From Eunapius fragilis (Eukaryota; Porifera; Demospongiae; Spongillida; Spongillidae): a DNA stretch of 64,000 nt. The translations under genes and the position numbers were made by a program. The stretch's first letter is position 1. Every line of letters starts with the position of its first letter. Below the pieces are notes generated by a model. That model was not told where the DNA came from and did no database searches. It was given only the letters and a program-made list of their open reading frames with translations. The stretch is from assembly GCA_963681505.1 (NCBI GenBank), contig OY811987.1, forward strand, positions 4,570,978 through 4,634,977. The letters run 5' to 3'. Shown one piece after another: positions 37,646 to 48,300 of this stretch.

Positions 37646-39780
37646 GCCAATTGATAACTCAGGTAAGAGAAGTCGTTGAAGCCAGACAGAAGTAGTGCCA
37701 CACTGTGAAAGTGAATGGTGTGAAGTGCATGCGGAACGTTTGGAGACCAAATAAGCTACCACGCCGGTCGAAGCTGCTTTCAGCTTCCGATAAATCGGTG
37801 CGCATTGTCTAGAATTAAAACAGATGCATGTAACCGTATTGGTGCCAATAGCCGGTATACGCCACACCTATAGTTGTACTTGAGTTGCTTGGATAAATTA
37901 CCAACGTAACAGGTTATGAAATGCGTGATGTTTAGGCCTACAAAAGATTCGGAACGTACTATAGTATGGGTACTAGTACGCGTCGTACGTCCTTGCATAT
38001 GTACTCAACTGGTAGCAAAACCCCCTGTTGCGTAGCGCTAGGAGGCGTGTGGAACCGATTTCATACAGTACGTATACAAGTGGCACATATCACTAACACA
38101 GAAGGAGGGGGAAGCTCATTGCCTTACGTGTCGTCCACGCGCGCGTGAGTCAATTTTGAGGGCACGAGACGAAGACAACATCTGATTCGATATGGAATAC
38201 TTCTTTCAATTATGGAAGCCGATTTTTAAATATAAAGACCTAGTTTTCAATATATATTATAGTTCTTCGATGTACTAGCTATATGTTTTTCTCATGACAA
38301 ATTAGCAAATCGTAAAGGTGTTGACACAAATGGTCATAGAATATTGTACTGGTAATGAGAAACGCAACCCAATGACTACGCGTACATTGAGGACAATGTT
38401 ATGACAATCCTAGGGAAGCGACACCTACGTCCTTGCATATGTACTCAACTGGTAGCGACCTTACTAAAAATCATGCCATAAGTAGTGTACTAACAATTTC
38501 TCATGACAAATGCTGAGAAAAATCTGGCGTGCTTGGTATTGAAGTACCCCATATGGGTAGATATACGGGAATATTCGTTGATTCGCAAACCGTGAATTAA
38601 TTACTTCTGACTTTTGACCGCTCATTTCTGGATATGGGTAACCATTAACGCTCTGCTTTTCTTCGCTCAGGATGTGAACGCTAAGGTATCTTCAAAGACC
38701 CTGCCTCGAGCTTTAATTGGTAAAATAAGCTAGGTTATTTGTTAATGCATGATGTTCAATTACATGCAACCATGTGTCGCTTTAGGCAAGGATTCGAGTA
38801 CTGCGGAGATCGTTATACCAGTCGTCACAGCCGCCGATGAGCACGAAGTAAACAGCGAACGTGAATACTCATCTGTAACTATTTGATCCCTTAGGACTCC
38901 GTCAATATTCAAGTCACTCACAACTCTAACGAATTTCACCTCGTTTTAGAAAAAAATCAGTAAGCATTTTAAAAAGATGTGCATGCGTAACTCCGACATT
39001 GCTAATACGTTGTTGTTGTACATAACTGATCTCTGCGCCCTAATCAATAAGATGTATACCATTTACTATGATATAGTTGTTAAGATGCGTGACTTTATGA
39101 TGTGTAGCTGCTATGGATATAAATGTATACTTCTAGCGCTATTATGCACCGCTCAACAGCCAATCTCAACACATTTCGCGCGCGTTAAAATCAACGCGCT
39201 TGAAAGTAGTACTGCTCAATTGAGGAGTGCATTGACGTCACGCGCGTGTTTGTATTGTTTTTATTTTTATTTTTTAAACGTAAACACGTCATTGTTTAGT
39301 TACTATGTTGCTAGCAATACGCAATAAATATGTACCACGTGATACACATCCGTGCCTTTTTCCCTCCGTCGTCCGCTTATTGTTTTCTAGTGCCCAGATT
39401 ATGGCAACAATACATGACGTCACTCTATACAGAGGCGCAATGTAAATACCGGGCAATGTGCGTCGAATCGATGCGCGATCGCGTAAAAGCAGCTTTCCTG
39501 GAAGGGGACTTTCCCTAAATCACGTGATTTACAGCTAGCTAGCTAGCTGGAGCTACCCTTACGCGTGTGGGCCCAACTTATTTGCAACAGCGTAATCTCG
39601 ATCAACTACAACATAGCAAACATTACAAAGGGTATGTAAATATGGGCCGAACAAATTTTTTTATCGAATGAGGATACCTTTTTGTCACCGTACAATTTGA
39701 AACTATAGGCACGAATACAACGTCTGACATAGGAATATCCTCCTTTTACGTACACGTTGATGTTTTGATTATTCATAGGA
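37646..39780. other. No confident gene; short dispersed direct repeats
   Basis: acgtccttgcatatgtactc and the bases after it occur at about 37988 and 38428. A segment of roughly 110 bases at 38690-38830 recurs at about 39940-40065 with small differences. No domain was recognised in the open frames. Confidence 0.5.
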
Positions 39781-39929
39781 CATTGCCACTAGCGTATATA
39801 CAGTACCTATGGCTTGCAGAACTTCATACACTTCCTTATCTAAAGGCAGAAAATGCCTAGCATGTATAGCACTCGCTGAGTTTGAAAATACAAATAAAAT
39901 AAAGCCATATAAGTACACTAGTGGCAATG
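39781..39929. mobile_element. 149-bp MITE with about 33-bp imperfect inverted ends
   Basis: cattgccactagcgtatata at the left pairs with the reverse complement of the right end (cattgccactagtgtact), continuing to tatggctt on both sides. Confidence 0.65.
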
Positions 39930-40080
39930 CGCCAAGCTATCTTCAAAGACCCTGCCTCGAGAAAATAAGCTAGGTTATTTGTAATGCATGATGTTCAATT
40001 ACATGCAACCATGTGTCGCTTTAGGCAAGTTATACTGCGGAGATCGTTATATACCTGTCGCCATGCACAGCCGCGACAGC

Positions 40081-40136
40081 ACAGCACCCGCTTGTTCGAG
40101 GCTGCTGTACAGCAGCCTCGAACAAGCGGGTGCTGT
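40081..40136. repeat. Perfect 56-bp palindrome without spacer
   Basis: The first 28 bases, beginning acagcacccgcttgttcgag, are followed immediately by their exact reverse complement. This could form a cruciform in DNA. It could also be the breakpoint of an inverted duplication or of an assembly fold. Confidence 0.95.
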
Positions 40137-41062
40137 TAGAACGTGATCGAGCATGGCATTCAAGAAGCTGAGGGTGTCATGATGGACCTGACTGTTAGAA
40201 AATAATATCCCCTTAGCGGCCTCGAGTTTGTCTTGAAAGGTTCCTTTTCTCCTCTTGCGATGGAATTCAAAAGTCAGACTAGAAAGCATATGACCCGTAG
40301 CAGAGGGAAATTGCGGGTGGGGAAACAGGAATAGGGGTGGTCGCCCAGGCAATGAAAAGAGCCCCACAGATATCTGCCTCTGTTAATGAGTAATCGATCT
40401 GGCTATGTCCCCAGCAATATCAGATAAATGAAATCAGTAACAATGATTATCTAATCCCTCTAGCCCCCTTGAATGGCTCTAGCCCACTACAAATTATATT
40501 AAATTTCCTCATGCGCCTCGATATGCGCTGGAGATGCGCCCAGCCATGGCAATGGATGTAGGCCTCTATCAGTCGTAACCCATTGTAGCATTGCTGGGTG
40601 GATAGTCAAGGATGAGAGACATGTTAATCACATAAGATGAACAATAGGGCTCATCATATTGTACAGCCCTCCCACCCCTCCACCATTTTCCCCACCCGCA
40701 ATTTCCCTCTGCTCTAGATATCGATCTGGGGAGATGAAGGTGAGTGTCAAGCAAAAAGGACTATAAAGTTTGTAGTTGTGAAAAGCAAAAATCTTTTATG
40801 TCCGGCCAAAGGGGGTGCGGCTGGCCAAACAGAATATCATAGAAGGGAGATCAAGGCATGGCAGGCACTCCTTCCAATCCTCTGTTTCGTCACCCGCATA
40901 CCATTTTGGGGTAGTGAGATAAAAAATAATATATGATGGGTCAATCCGGTCAAAATGGTATGCGGCTGGCGAGACAGAATAGTGTGGGAGTGAGATCAAG
41001 AGGAAATCTACCAGCACATATCAAGCCTATTATCACAGTGAAGATGCCTATCTTCAAGCTTA
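40137..41062. other. Sequence upstream of the Polinton-like genes, with inverted and direct repeats
   Basis: A segment of about 26 bases, agcagagggaaattgcgggt and onward (40298-40326), recurs inverted at 40688-40715. A segment of roughly 40 bases starting tgcggctgg occurs directly at 40816-40856 and 40960-41001. A minus-strand open frame (40047-40367) contains GTFQDKLEAAKGILFSNSQV but is not recognised. The left end of the Polinton may lie here; no terminal repeat could be shown. Confidence 0.45.
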
Positions 41063-41869
41063 TCATTTTTTTTCAAGTCTCTTTTCAAGTTTATCCATCT
41101 TGGGGATCATACCATTTCTTATCCTATATTGCAGATATCTTAGCTCTGAATGTTGCCTCATATCAGCAACTTTCTCAAACCATTTGGTATCTTTCATCAT
41201 CGATACATATGCTGTTAAAGCATTCATGCAAGCTACAATACAATCTCTAGCATCAGAATGAATATCAGCAAATTTCTGTACATATTCCTGCATATAATCG
41301 GTAAAATGGGTATCTTGAAAGTTATCAAGTACTGAAGATAGTATATCTCGAGCATAGCGAATATCTTCTTCTTCGAATGTCTTCTTATCTTCATGCACAG
41401 GCTCTGCAATGCTAGGCAATGTTGCCTTAATGCTAGGTGTCTCTCTAGGCAGCATTTCCTCATCCCATCCATGATGACATGCAACACCATAGCAGGTGTT
41501 TGGAATATGTTTAGATTGAGGCAAATAGACCTGACCACCCACCAATATTCTGACTGCCTCCAAAGCTTTAACGCCATCAACCATATTCTTATAGCGTCTA
41601 TTTTTTGAACCATCCTTAAAGAATAAACATATGTAATCCCTAAAGTCACCATCCATTTCAAATCGATCTATGATCACTGATAGGATTCCTCGAATGTTTT
41701 CAATATCCTCAGGTTTGATGATCTTCCTGTCCTTGCATGTTGGGCAACGATCATTCTCGATTCCATACCATTCATCTGAGGGTCTCTTCACATACTCCTC
41801 ATTCTCATAAATGAGGATTGATGTATTCCATTTGCATTTAGGACACTTCTCACTCTTGCTAGTAGTCAT
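41063..41869 (-). CDS. Polinton-associated zinc-ribbon protein, unknown function
   Basis: An intact frame of 268 residues ending in TGA. The N-terminus has CPKCKW and CPTCKD, a likely zinc ribbon (residues about 9-48). A mixed alpha/beta region follows, with ALEAVRILVGGQVYLP and a CYGVACHHGWDEE segment. The C-terminal 100 residues look helical and end in a Lys-rich tail. It is divergently arranged with the next gene: the two ATGs are about 85 bp apart in very AT-rich DNA, which probably holds both promoters. I do not recognise the family. It is the only long frame of this element without a break. Confidence 0.6.
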   Translation of the reverse strand: MTTSKSEKCPKCKWNTSILIYENEEYVKRPSDEWYGIENDRCPTCKDRKIIKPEDIENIRGILSVIIDRFEMDGDFRDYICLFFKDGSKNRRYKNMVDGVKALEAVRILVGGQVYLPQSKHIPNTCYGVACHHGWDEEMLPRETPSIKATLPSIAEPVHEDKKTFEEEDIRYARDILSSVLDNFQDTHFTDYMQEYVQKFADIHSDARDCIVACMNALTAYVSMMKDTKWFEKVADMRQHSELRYLQYRIRNGMIPKMDKLEKRLEKK

Positions 41870-41953
41870 TTTGGCTGTGTTATAGTATCATAGTATAAAT
41901 TTCCAAAAATGAAATTAATTAATTTTTGAAAATTTGTACTATCATAGTATAAA

Positions 41954-43327
41954 ATGACTACTAGTGTTGAAAACCAAAACTCAGAGAAACAATATCCCGA
42001 AATTAGCCTGATGGGCCCTAGCTCAAAATATGCTGAAGGACATGAATCCCCAGATTGTAAGGTTGTCAGCTTAAAGAGCATCTTCGATGCAATTCTAATT
42101 CTTAAAGATTGTCAAAGAGAACTGAGTTATGATAAAGTTAAGAGGGCATATGTCACTCATAAGTCTGGTAAGTCAAATATTGATTATCATATCTCAGTTG
42201 TAAAAGCATTCTTAACAGGAGTTTGTGCATAGAAAATTATTGAGAATCTGAAGCCAGAGAATGAATGGGAGAATATTCCCAACCCAGATGTTTCGCGAAG
42301 GGTTCTAAGATTCAGATCAATAGTGTGTATCGGAAGTTTCGTTAGAAACTTCCATATAGGATTTGACCCCGACTATGAATGTCATTAAAAAACGCGACCC
42401 GTCTGTAACAACACTCCCGACGATCGGATCGTGTAGCTTGTTTTAGCAATCGATCTAGAAGTCAAAAATGAGTAGTTTCGTTTTTGTTTCATGTCGCTGA
42501 ACCGCGTGGTTGTTGAGAACAAGAGTGTACTGCCCGTCCTCGTACCCAGTCTCGGAACAAGGGGCGGGTCGTCTTCTCATTCTTATTCTTCTTCTTCTCC
42601 TTCTTGGCAACGCATAACTCAGGACAGGAACATTTCTAAGCGATGAAAATTTCACCAATAGCTTCAGAATCGGCTGGAGGACTCGCTTTTATATAATATA
42701 TGAAAAAAAAATAAAGAAAACAAGTAAATAAAAACATTCTCTACGAGAAAGTTGGTGGGATATAGGATTTGATTATGACATTGGTGGTGTAAAAAGCAAG
42801 GAAACAAGGTCTTATCAGAAGGGAAAATGTCATAGTCCTATATTTAGCACACAAACAGCACATGCCTTAGAAATGTGCTAAATATAGGACTATGACATTT
42901 TCCCTTCTGATAAGACCTTGTTTCCTTGCTTTTTACACCACCAATGTCATAATCAAATCCTATATCCCACCAACTTTCTCGTAGAGAATGTTTTTATTTA
43001 CTTGTATGCAGCAAGTATAGTTGGATTGAGGGAATCATGAATGATATTATATGTTCTTTCATAGAAAGAAAAAATGTATATGGTTTTATGTTCATTATGA
43101 ATCAATCCATACATATAACTCGTGATGTTCTGACTGCATTAATATCTTCTGAACAATCCCCTGAGGAATATATAGAATTCAGAAAAGATTATTGCAAATG
43201 GGCAGTGACTCTAGAAGTAGATATACATGGGACTTATCCTCAAATGCGAGAAAGTGAAATTGAAATCATTGATATTATGTCTAGAATCACTTCAAGCCCT
43301 AGCTTCAACAAGAGTGTGAATAACTAA
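41954..43327 (+). pseudogene. Unknown Polinton-associated gene, split by an inserted element
   Basis: It starts MTTSVENQNSEKQYPEISLM at 41954. The frame meets TAG at 42230-42232 and stays open beyond it. It is interrupted by the 675-bp Helitron-like element (42330-43004) and resumes in the same frame from 43005 to the TAA ending at 43327. Without the insert the gene would span about 232 codons. The second part is helical and acidic (SSEQSPEEYIEFRKDYCKW). No family was recognised. The first residues, MTTS, match the start of the divergent neighbour. An exact insertion that preserves the frame implies it was intact or nearly so when the insertion happened. Confidence 0.6.
42330..43004 (+). mobile_element. 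Helitron-like non-autonomous element, copy 1 (in the unknown Polinton gene)
   Basis: It begins TCGGAAGTTTCG, with a small hairpin (ggaagtttc / gaaacttcc). A C/T-rich segment follows, then TATA-like sequence, and it ends in a long hairpin (42720-43005) whose arms start acaagtaaataaaaacattc and end ...CTTG. It lies between A and T with no target duplication: deleting exactly this segment restores the reading frame. A 5'-TC start, A/T insertion site and lack of duplication are Helitron traits, but the 3' end is CTTG rather than the usual CTRR. It is nearly identical to 47650-48292. Confidence 0.65.
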
Positions 43328-44220
43328 TGCCTTACCATCCAAAGCTGATTCAAACAGGATGTCACCCTCTGAGCGACAATATGTTTTTATGTCATCTGAA
43401 ACAGTGGAATTGGCAAGAGATGAAAGGCTCTTGACATTGAATTTGCATTCAAATCTGAATATACTGTCATCATATCTCAGTTTTATTTTTTTCCTCAGAA
43501 TGATAGATCTCTGCATACTCCATCCCTGTAATGACATATCTGATCATGAAGTCCATTCCCCTGATCTTATAGAATGCAGCCTCCCCATCATCTGAACCAG
43601 ATAGATCAGCAAATTGTCTTCTTGAATTGTCTTGATTTTAGAGTGAAGTCCAATGGGAATTTAGATTGTAATGTGCTAGGATCCAATTCTGTCTCAGCTG
43701 CCAATAGATCCTCATCAATGGAGGCAATGGAAAGTGTAGCCATATACCTGCACTCCTTGTCGATCTCTGAGTCCTTCAAGATGAAATTAAGTGATTCCAT
43801 ATCAGTCTTCCCAAGGGTTACCATGATCTTGAAGAATGATTTATCGATGCAGCTGAGTATCGGATCAAGTTTATCTCTGTTCAAACTAAGCCACATACGC
43901 TTCTCACAGTAATATCAATTGATTTGTCTCCCATCAAGCTTGGCTATGACTCTGGATTGCAAACTTAAACCCCTGGTGAAGAATATCATCTGCTGTGGAT
44001 CACATCTTATGAAGATATCCCTACACTTAATGTTCCTGAAGTACAAGAACAAAGCTCTCAAAATATTTGGCTTATCATAAGCGCTCTCCAGCAGGTTATC
44101 ACTATCCATTGGAACCTTTGATACCCCATGCTTCTCAACAGTGGGTGCAGGTGGTTTACTCGATGGCCTACCAGGCTTTCTATGAAATGGTTTTACTGCA
44201 GGTGGTTTAGTAGTAGACAT
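43292..44220 (-). pseudogene. PCNA-like DNA sliding clamp of the Polinton element, broken
   Basis: It starts MSTTKPPAVKPFHRKPGRPS at 44220. A Pro/Lys linker is followed by an N-terminal clamp-like domain (NLLESAYDKPNILRALFLYF). The interior matches the clamp pattern: SLNRDKLDPILSCIDKSFFK, then LNFILKD and a linker to a second domain, FTLKSRQFKK and DLSGSDDGE. The C-terminal strand set is SLSSLANSTVSDDIKTYCRS and ILFESALDGKALVIHTLVEA, like the last strands of PCNA. Clamps encircle DNA and tether the polymerase, which fits the adjacent POLB. It is broken by an in-frame TGA (43915-43917) and by frameshifts near 43605 and at a seven-A run near 43495. The call rests on pattern and length (about 305 codons), not on a search. 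Confidence 0.55.
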
Positions 44221-44317
44221 TATTACTTCCTCAATAACATAAGAGCAAATGATTTTCAAATTGTACAATTTAAAAATATATATCCCATCTCGAACAACTA
44301 TTCTAATCTATTTGTGA

Positions 44318-44719
44318 TCAATCAACCAATGCATTAAAACTATTGAAATCTTCCAAAAGTACCTGTCTATTGCAATAGTCAAGATCATTCATTACACCTC
44401 GTATAAAATCATCACGGCTCTCTCCAGGCTTTACATGGCCATTAAATAACTTCCGATATACAATTTCAGTTAATCTACCAGATGGCCCAAGTTTAGCCAT
44501 TTCTTTGTATGATCTAATTTTTTCATCTTCACTCATTTGTGAGAAATAAAGGAATTTACCTAAATGCCTTTCCCATGTAATATTAGCTGATCCATCATAC
44601 ATTTTACCTCCAATACCAGGATATAATTCCTATAAATGCTCTCTGTTGACAAGTCCAGCAACCTTTTTCATATCTATAAATATATCCCTCAAAATCCTTT
44701 CAACATCTGGTGTAGTCAT
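44318..44719 (-). pseudogene. Small unknown Polinton-associated ORF with one in-frame TAG
   Basis: ATG at 44719 begins MTTPDVERILRDIFIDMKKV. TAG at 44632-44630 is followed without a frame change by ELYPGIGGKMYDGSANITWE and a helical, charged remainder (SEDEKIRSYKEMAKLGPSGR, HVKPGESRDDF), ending in TGA at 44318. It would be 133 codons if the TAG were read through. The start MTT again resembles its neighbours. No family was recognised. Confidence 0.5.
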
Positions 44720-44788
44720 TGCTAGTATGATTATGATAATATTCTTTTCCATATTCTAAAATAAATAGCATCAATAACTATTCTAAGC

Positions 44789-45214
44789 TCAGATAGTGGG
44801 AGCAGGAGGAGCACTACCCATGATTGATGCAGTTATAGATGCTGTCAAGCAGTCCTTGCAGCTAGACATAACTCTTCCATGAGAGCAATACCTGTGAGGG
44901 GAGCACTCCTTGCAATTACACTTCACCTTCCCATGAGGGCAAATCCTCTGAGGGCAGCAGATGCTGCAATTATGTTTTAACTTATCATGAGGGCAGAAGG
45001 TCTTGGGCGAGCAAATAGAGCATCTCGATTTCATTGCCTTGTGAACACATATAGCGGGTCCACCACATTCCACACATTGCCTCTTGATCCTGCCATGTGC
45101 ACAGAATGTCTGTGGAGAGCAAATTCTGCAATATTGTTTTGTGGTATTATGTTCACAGCTCCTATTGACCTTTTTCACAGTGGCGACTGATTGTGTCTGG
45201 CTTGTCTAATCCAT
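44789..45214 (-). pseudogene. Cys/His tandem-repeat zinc-binding protein of the Polinton element
   Basis: The body consists of six or so repeats of the pattern C-x-H-G/D-x2-K-x2-C-x2-C-x-P, for example CPHDKLKHNCSICCPQ and CPHGKVKCNCKECSPH, ending in TGA at 44789. Such spacing should bind zinc. Similar short Cys/His repeats occur in proteins of large DNA viruses and of some protists and fungi, with no settled function that I know. The only upstream in-frame ATG (45214) is followed at codon 3 by TAG (45208-45206). The gene therefore either starts at a non-ATG codon or has suffered one more TAG. Confidence 0.55.
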
Positions 45215-45314
45215 TTATGCCTCTATATATTATGGTCACTATTTTTAAATTAATTAGTAGTATTAATATATTATATAATTGGACAAAGAATAAATTGGAC
45301 TGTATAGAACCAAA

Positions 45315-48300
45315 ATGGGGAGAAAAGCAAAGCTTGAGAGGAAGAAAAAGTTAATTAGGCAACTAACTCTATTGCGGGAGAAGCTTGTATCTAGTAGGTG
45401 GTCTGTGAATAAAGATTATCTTGGAAAGAGGCAGAACAAGATCTCAGGAAAATCAAAGATAAATTGTATGGCAAGAATGTTGATAAACTTATCGATGTCC
45501 CAATGCAGCAACCAGTCCATAGGAAGACTGCAAGCAGATTCAGCAGAATGGATCATCTAGCAACTCCTGTACCAAAGGGTATAGAACCACCATTGATCCC
45601 AACCAATGAGATTTCCATTAGCAAATCTCCAAAGCCTAAATCCAATGGAGTTCCATCTCTTGCTTCTTCTAGCAGATCTGCTATTGGAATTCCCACCATG
45701 AAGAAAGGCAAACAATTGAGGTTTGAGAAGAAGTTGGCTGAAAAGATCAAGAAGGGAAGGGGAGATGCATACCTGAATAGGCGAAACCCAGAGGCTATTG
45801 CTTTCTATAAGGATAGGAAGAAGGATTTCCTCATGACACAAGAGTCTGGCATAGTTGGGAATTACAGGATTGATTTCACCGGCTCAAATAGCAGAGCAGT
45901 TCGATCTTTGCCAAATTTTATTGCTGAGTTGAGATCAAGAACAATCGGTTATCTGAAAAAGCTTGTTAAAAAGCATACAGGTATCAAATTTTCCATTGTT
46001 CTGAAGTGTAAACTGCAGAAGCCATCTCTGAATGCATTTGATGATAAACCTCAAATGATTGATCGAGAGGATTATATCAGGTCCAATGCCAGAAATCGAG
46101 GAGAAGGTTACCAAGGCATTTGAGGACATTGAAAATCAGATTGATGAGTTCACCAATCAGGGAAGTGGCTGGTCTCTTGATAGGATACTGGCTATAAATA
46201 TACATTCAGGCAGATATAGCCCACTCAGAGGCTCATCATATGTTCCCACTCCTTCCTGCATTCCTGGAAGGGCTGTCACAAATGTGAAGAACTTGGATGA
46301 TAGATGTTTCATGTATGCTGTTCTTGCCAGCCTCAATCCACAGATTGATAATGCTACCGACCTCAAAAATATGACAAATTCATCAATCAACTGAGATTGG
46401 ATGGCATAGAATACCCTGTCACAACCAATTATTATAAGAAATTTGAAGAACTCAATCCAATGATCTCGCTCAGTGTATTTGGCCATGAGGGAAAGACAAT
46501 ATATCCAATTTATATCTCTGAGAGAGTACCCACTCCTCCAACTGATCCTGCACCTCACAAGATCTGGGCAGTTGATTTGTCGATCCTGGTGGATGTTGAA
46601 AATAATATCTTGAAGCAGCATTATGTCACCATCAAGGATCTAGCAATGCTTGTCTCAAGAGCAACAGCAACAGCACACAAAGGCAGGAGATTCCCATGCA
46701 GGAGATGTCTTCATGTTTTCAGCAGTGAGGAGGTATTTTTGGGGCATATTCCTGATTGCAGAGGTGTTGGAAAATATGCCCAGAAAACAGCCATGCCTGA
46801 AGAAGGTACCAAATTGAAGTTCACCGAGTACCACAAACAGCTTAAAGTCCCATTCATCATATATGCAGACTTTGAATGCCTCAATATTCCCACTAATATT
46901 AGGAGGGGTGAGGGTACAGTTCAACTCTCCAGTCAAGAGGCATATAGCTTTTGCTATATCATCATGAGATCTGATGGTCAACTTTCTGGACCAGTGATCT
47001 ATGTGGGTACTGATGCTGCATCCATCTTGCTTCAGAGGCTGAGTGATGAGGTGGAGAAGATAAATGAACGAATTAGGAATCCAGCACCAATGGTGATTTC
47101 CGAAGAGCAACAGATTGCTTATAGCTTGGCTGATACATGCTGCATTTGCAATCTCTCTTCACAGATGAGGATGAACAAACAAATCATAGGGTGAGACATC
47201 ATGATCATATAACTGGAAATTATATCGGTCCAGCCCATAACAATTGCAACCTCAAGCTTAGACTGTGCCCAGGAAAGATCAAAATCCCAGTTGTCTTTCA
47301 TAACCTCAGGGGATATGATTCCCATCTGATAATATCAGCAGTTGGGGCAACAACTATCGAAGATGACCTTGACAAGACTATTCATTGCATCCCAAACAAT
47401 ATGGAGAAGTATATGACATTCTCTATTGGTCAATTGCAATTCATTGATTCATATCAATTTATGGCTGATTCGCTTGATAATCTATCTAGGAATCTCCAAC
47501 CTCAGGATATGAGGATCACTGCTGAGAAGACAAAGCCACATCTATTCTCACTCATGACTAAGAAGGGTATCTTTCCCTATGATTGGCTAGACTCGATGGA
47601 TCGAATGACAGAGACAAGCCTTCCTCCAAGGGATGCATTCTATAGCAGATCGGAAGTTTCGTTAGAAACTTCCATATAGGATTTGACCACGACTATGAAT
47701 GTCATTAAAAAACGCGACCCGTCTGTAACAACACTCCCGACGATCGGATCGTGTAGCTTGTTTTAGCAATCGATCTAGAAGTCAAAAATGAGTAGTTTCG
47801 TTTTTGTTTCATGTCGCTGAACCGCGTGGTTGTTGAGAACAAGAGTGTACTGCCCGTCCTCGTACCCAGTCTCGGAACAAGGGGCGGGTCGTCTTCTCCT
47901 TCTTCTCCTTCTTGGCAACGCATAACTCAGGACAGGAACATTTCTAAGCGATGAAAAATTCACCAATAGCTTCAGAATCGGCTGGAGGACTCGCTTTTAT
48001 ATAATATATGAAAAAAGAAATAAAGAAAACAAGTAAATAAAAACATTCTCTACGAGAAAGTTGGTGGGATATAGGATTTGATTATGACATTGGTGGTGTA
48101 AAAAGCAAGGGAAAATGTCATAGTCCTATATTTAGCACACAAACAACACATGCCCTAGAAATGTGCTAAATATAGGACTATGACATTTTCCCTTCTGATA
48201 AGACCTTGTTTCCTTGCTTTTTACACCACCAATGTCATAATCAAATCCTATATCCCACCAACTTTCTCGTAGAGAATGTTTTTATTTACTTGTTGACTCG

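Noticed and set aside
42330..43004. Interpretation of the Polinton inserts as spliceosomal introns
   Set aside because: Removal restores the frame, but no GT...AG or AT...AC borders fit both copies, and long hairpin ends point to a mobile element. RNA data could reopen this.
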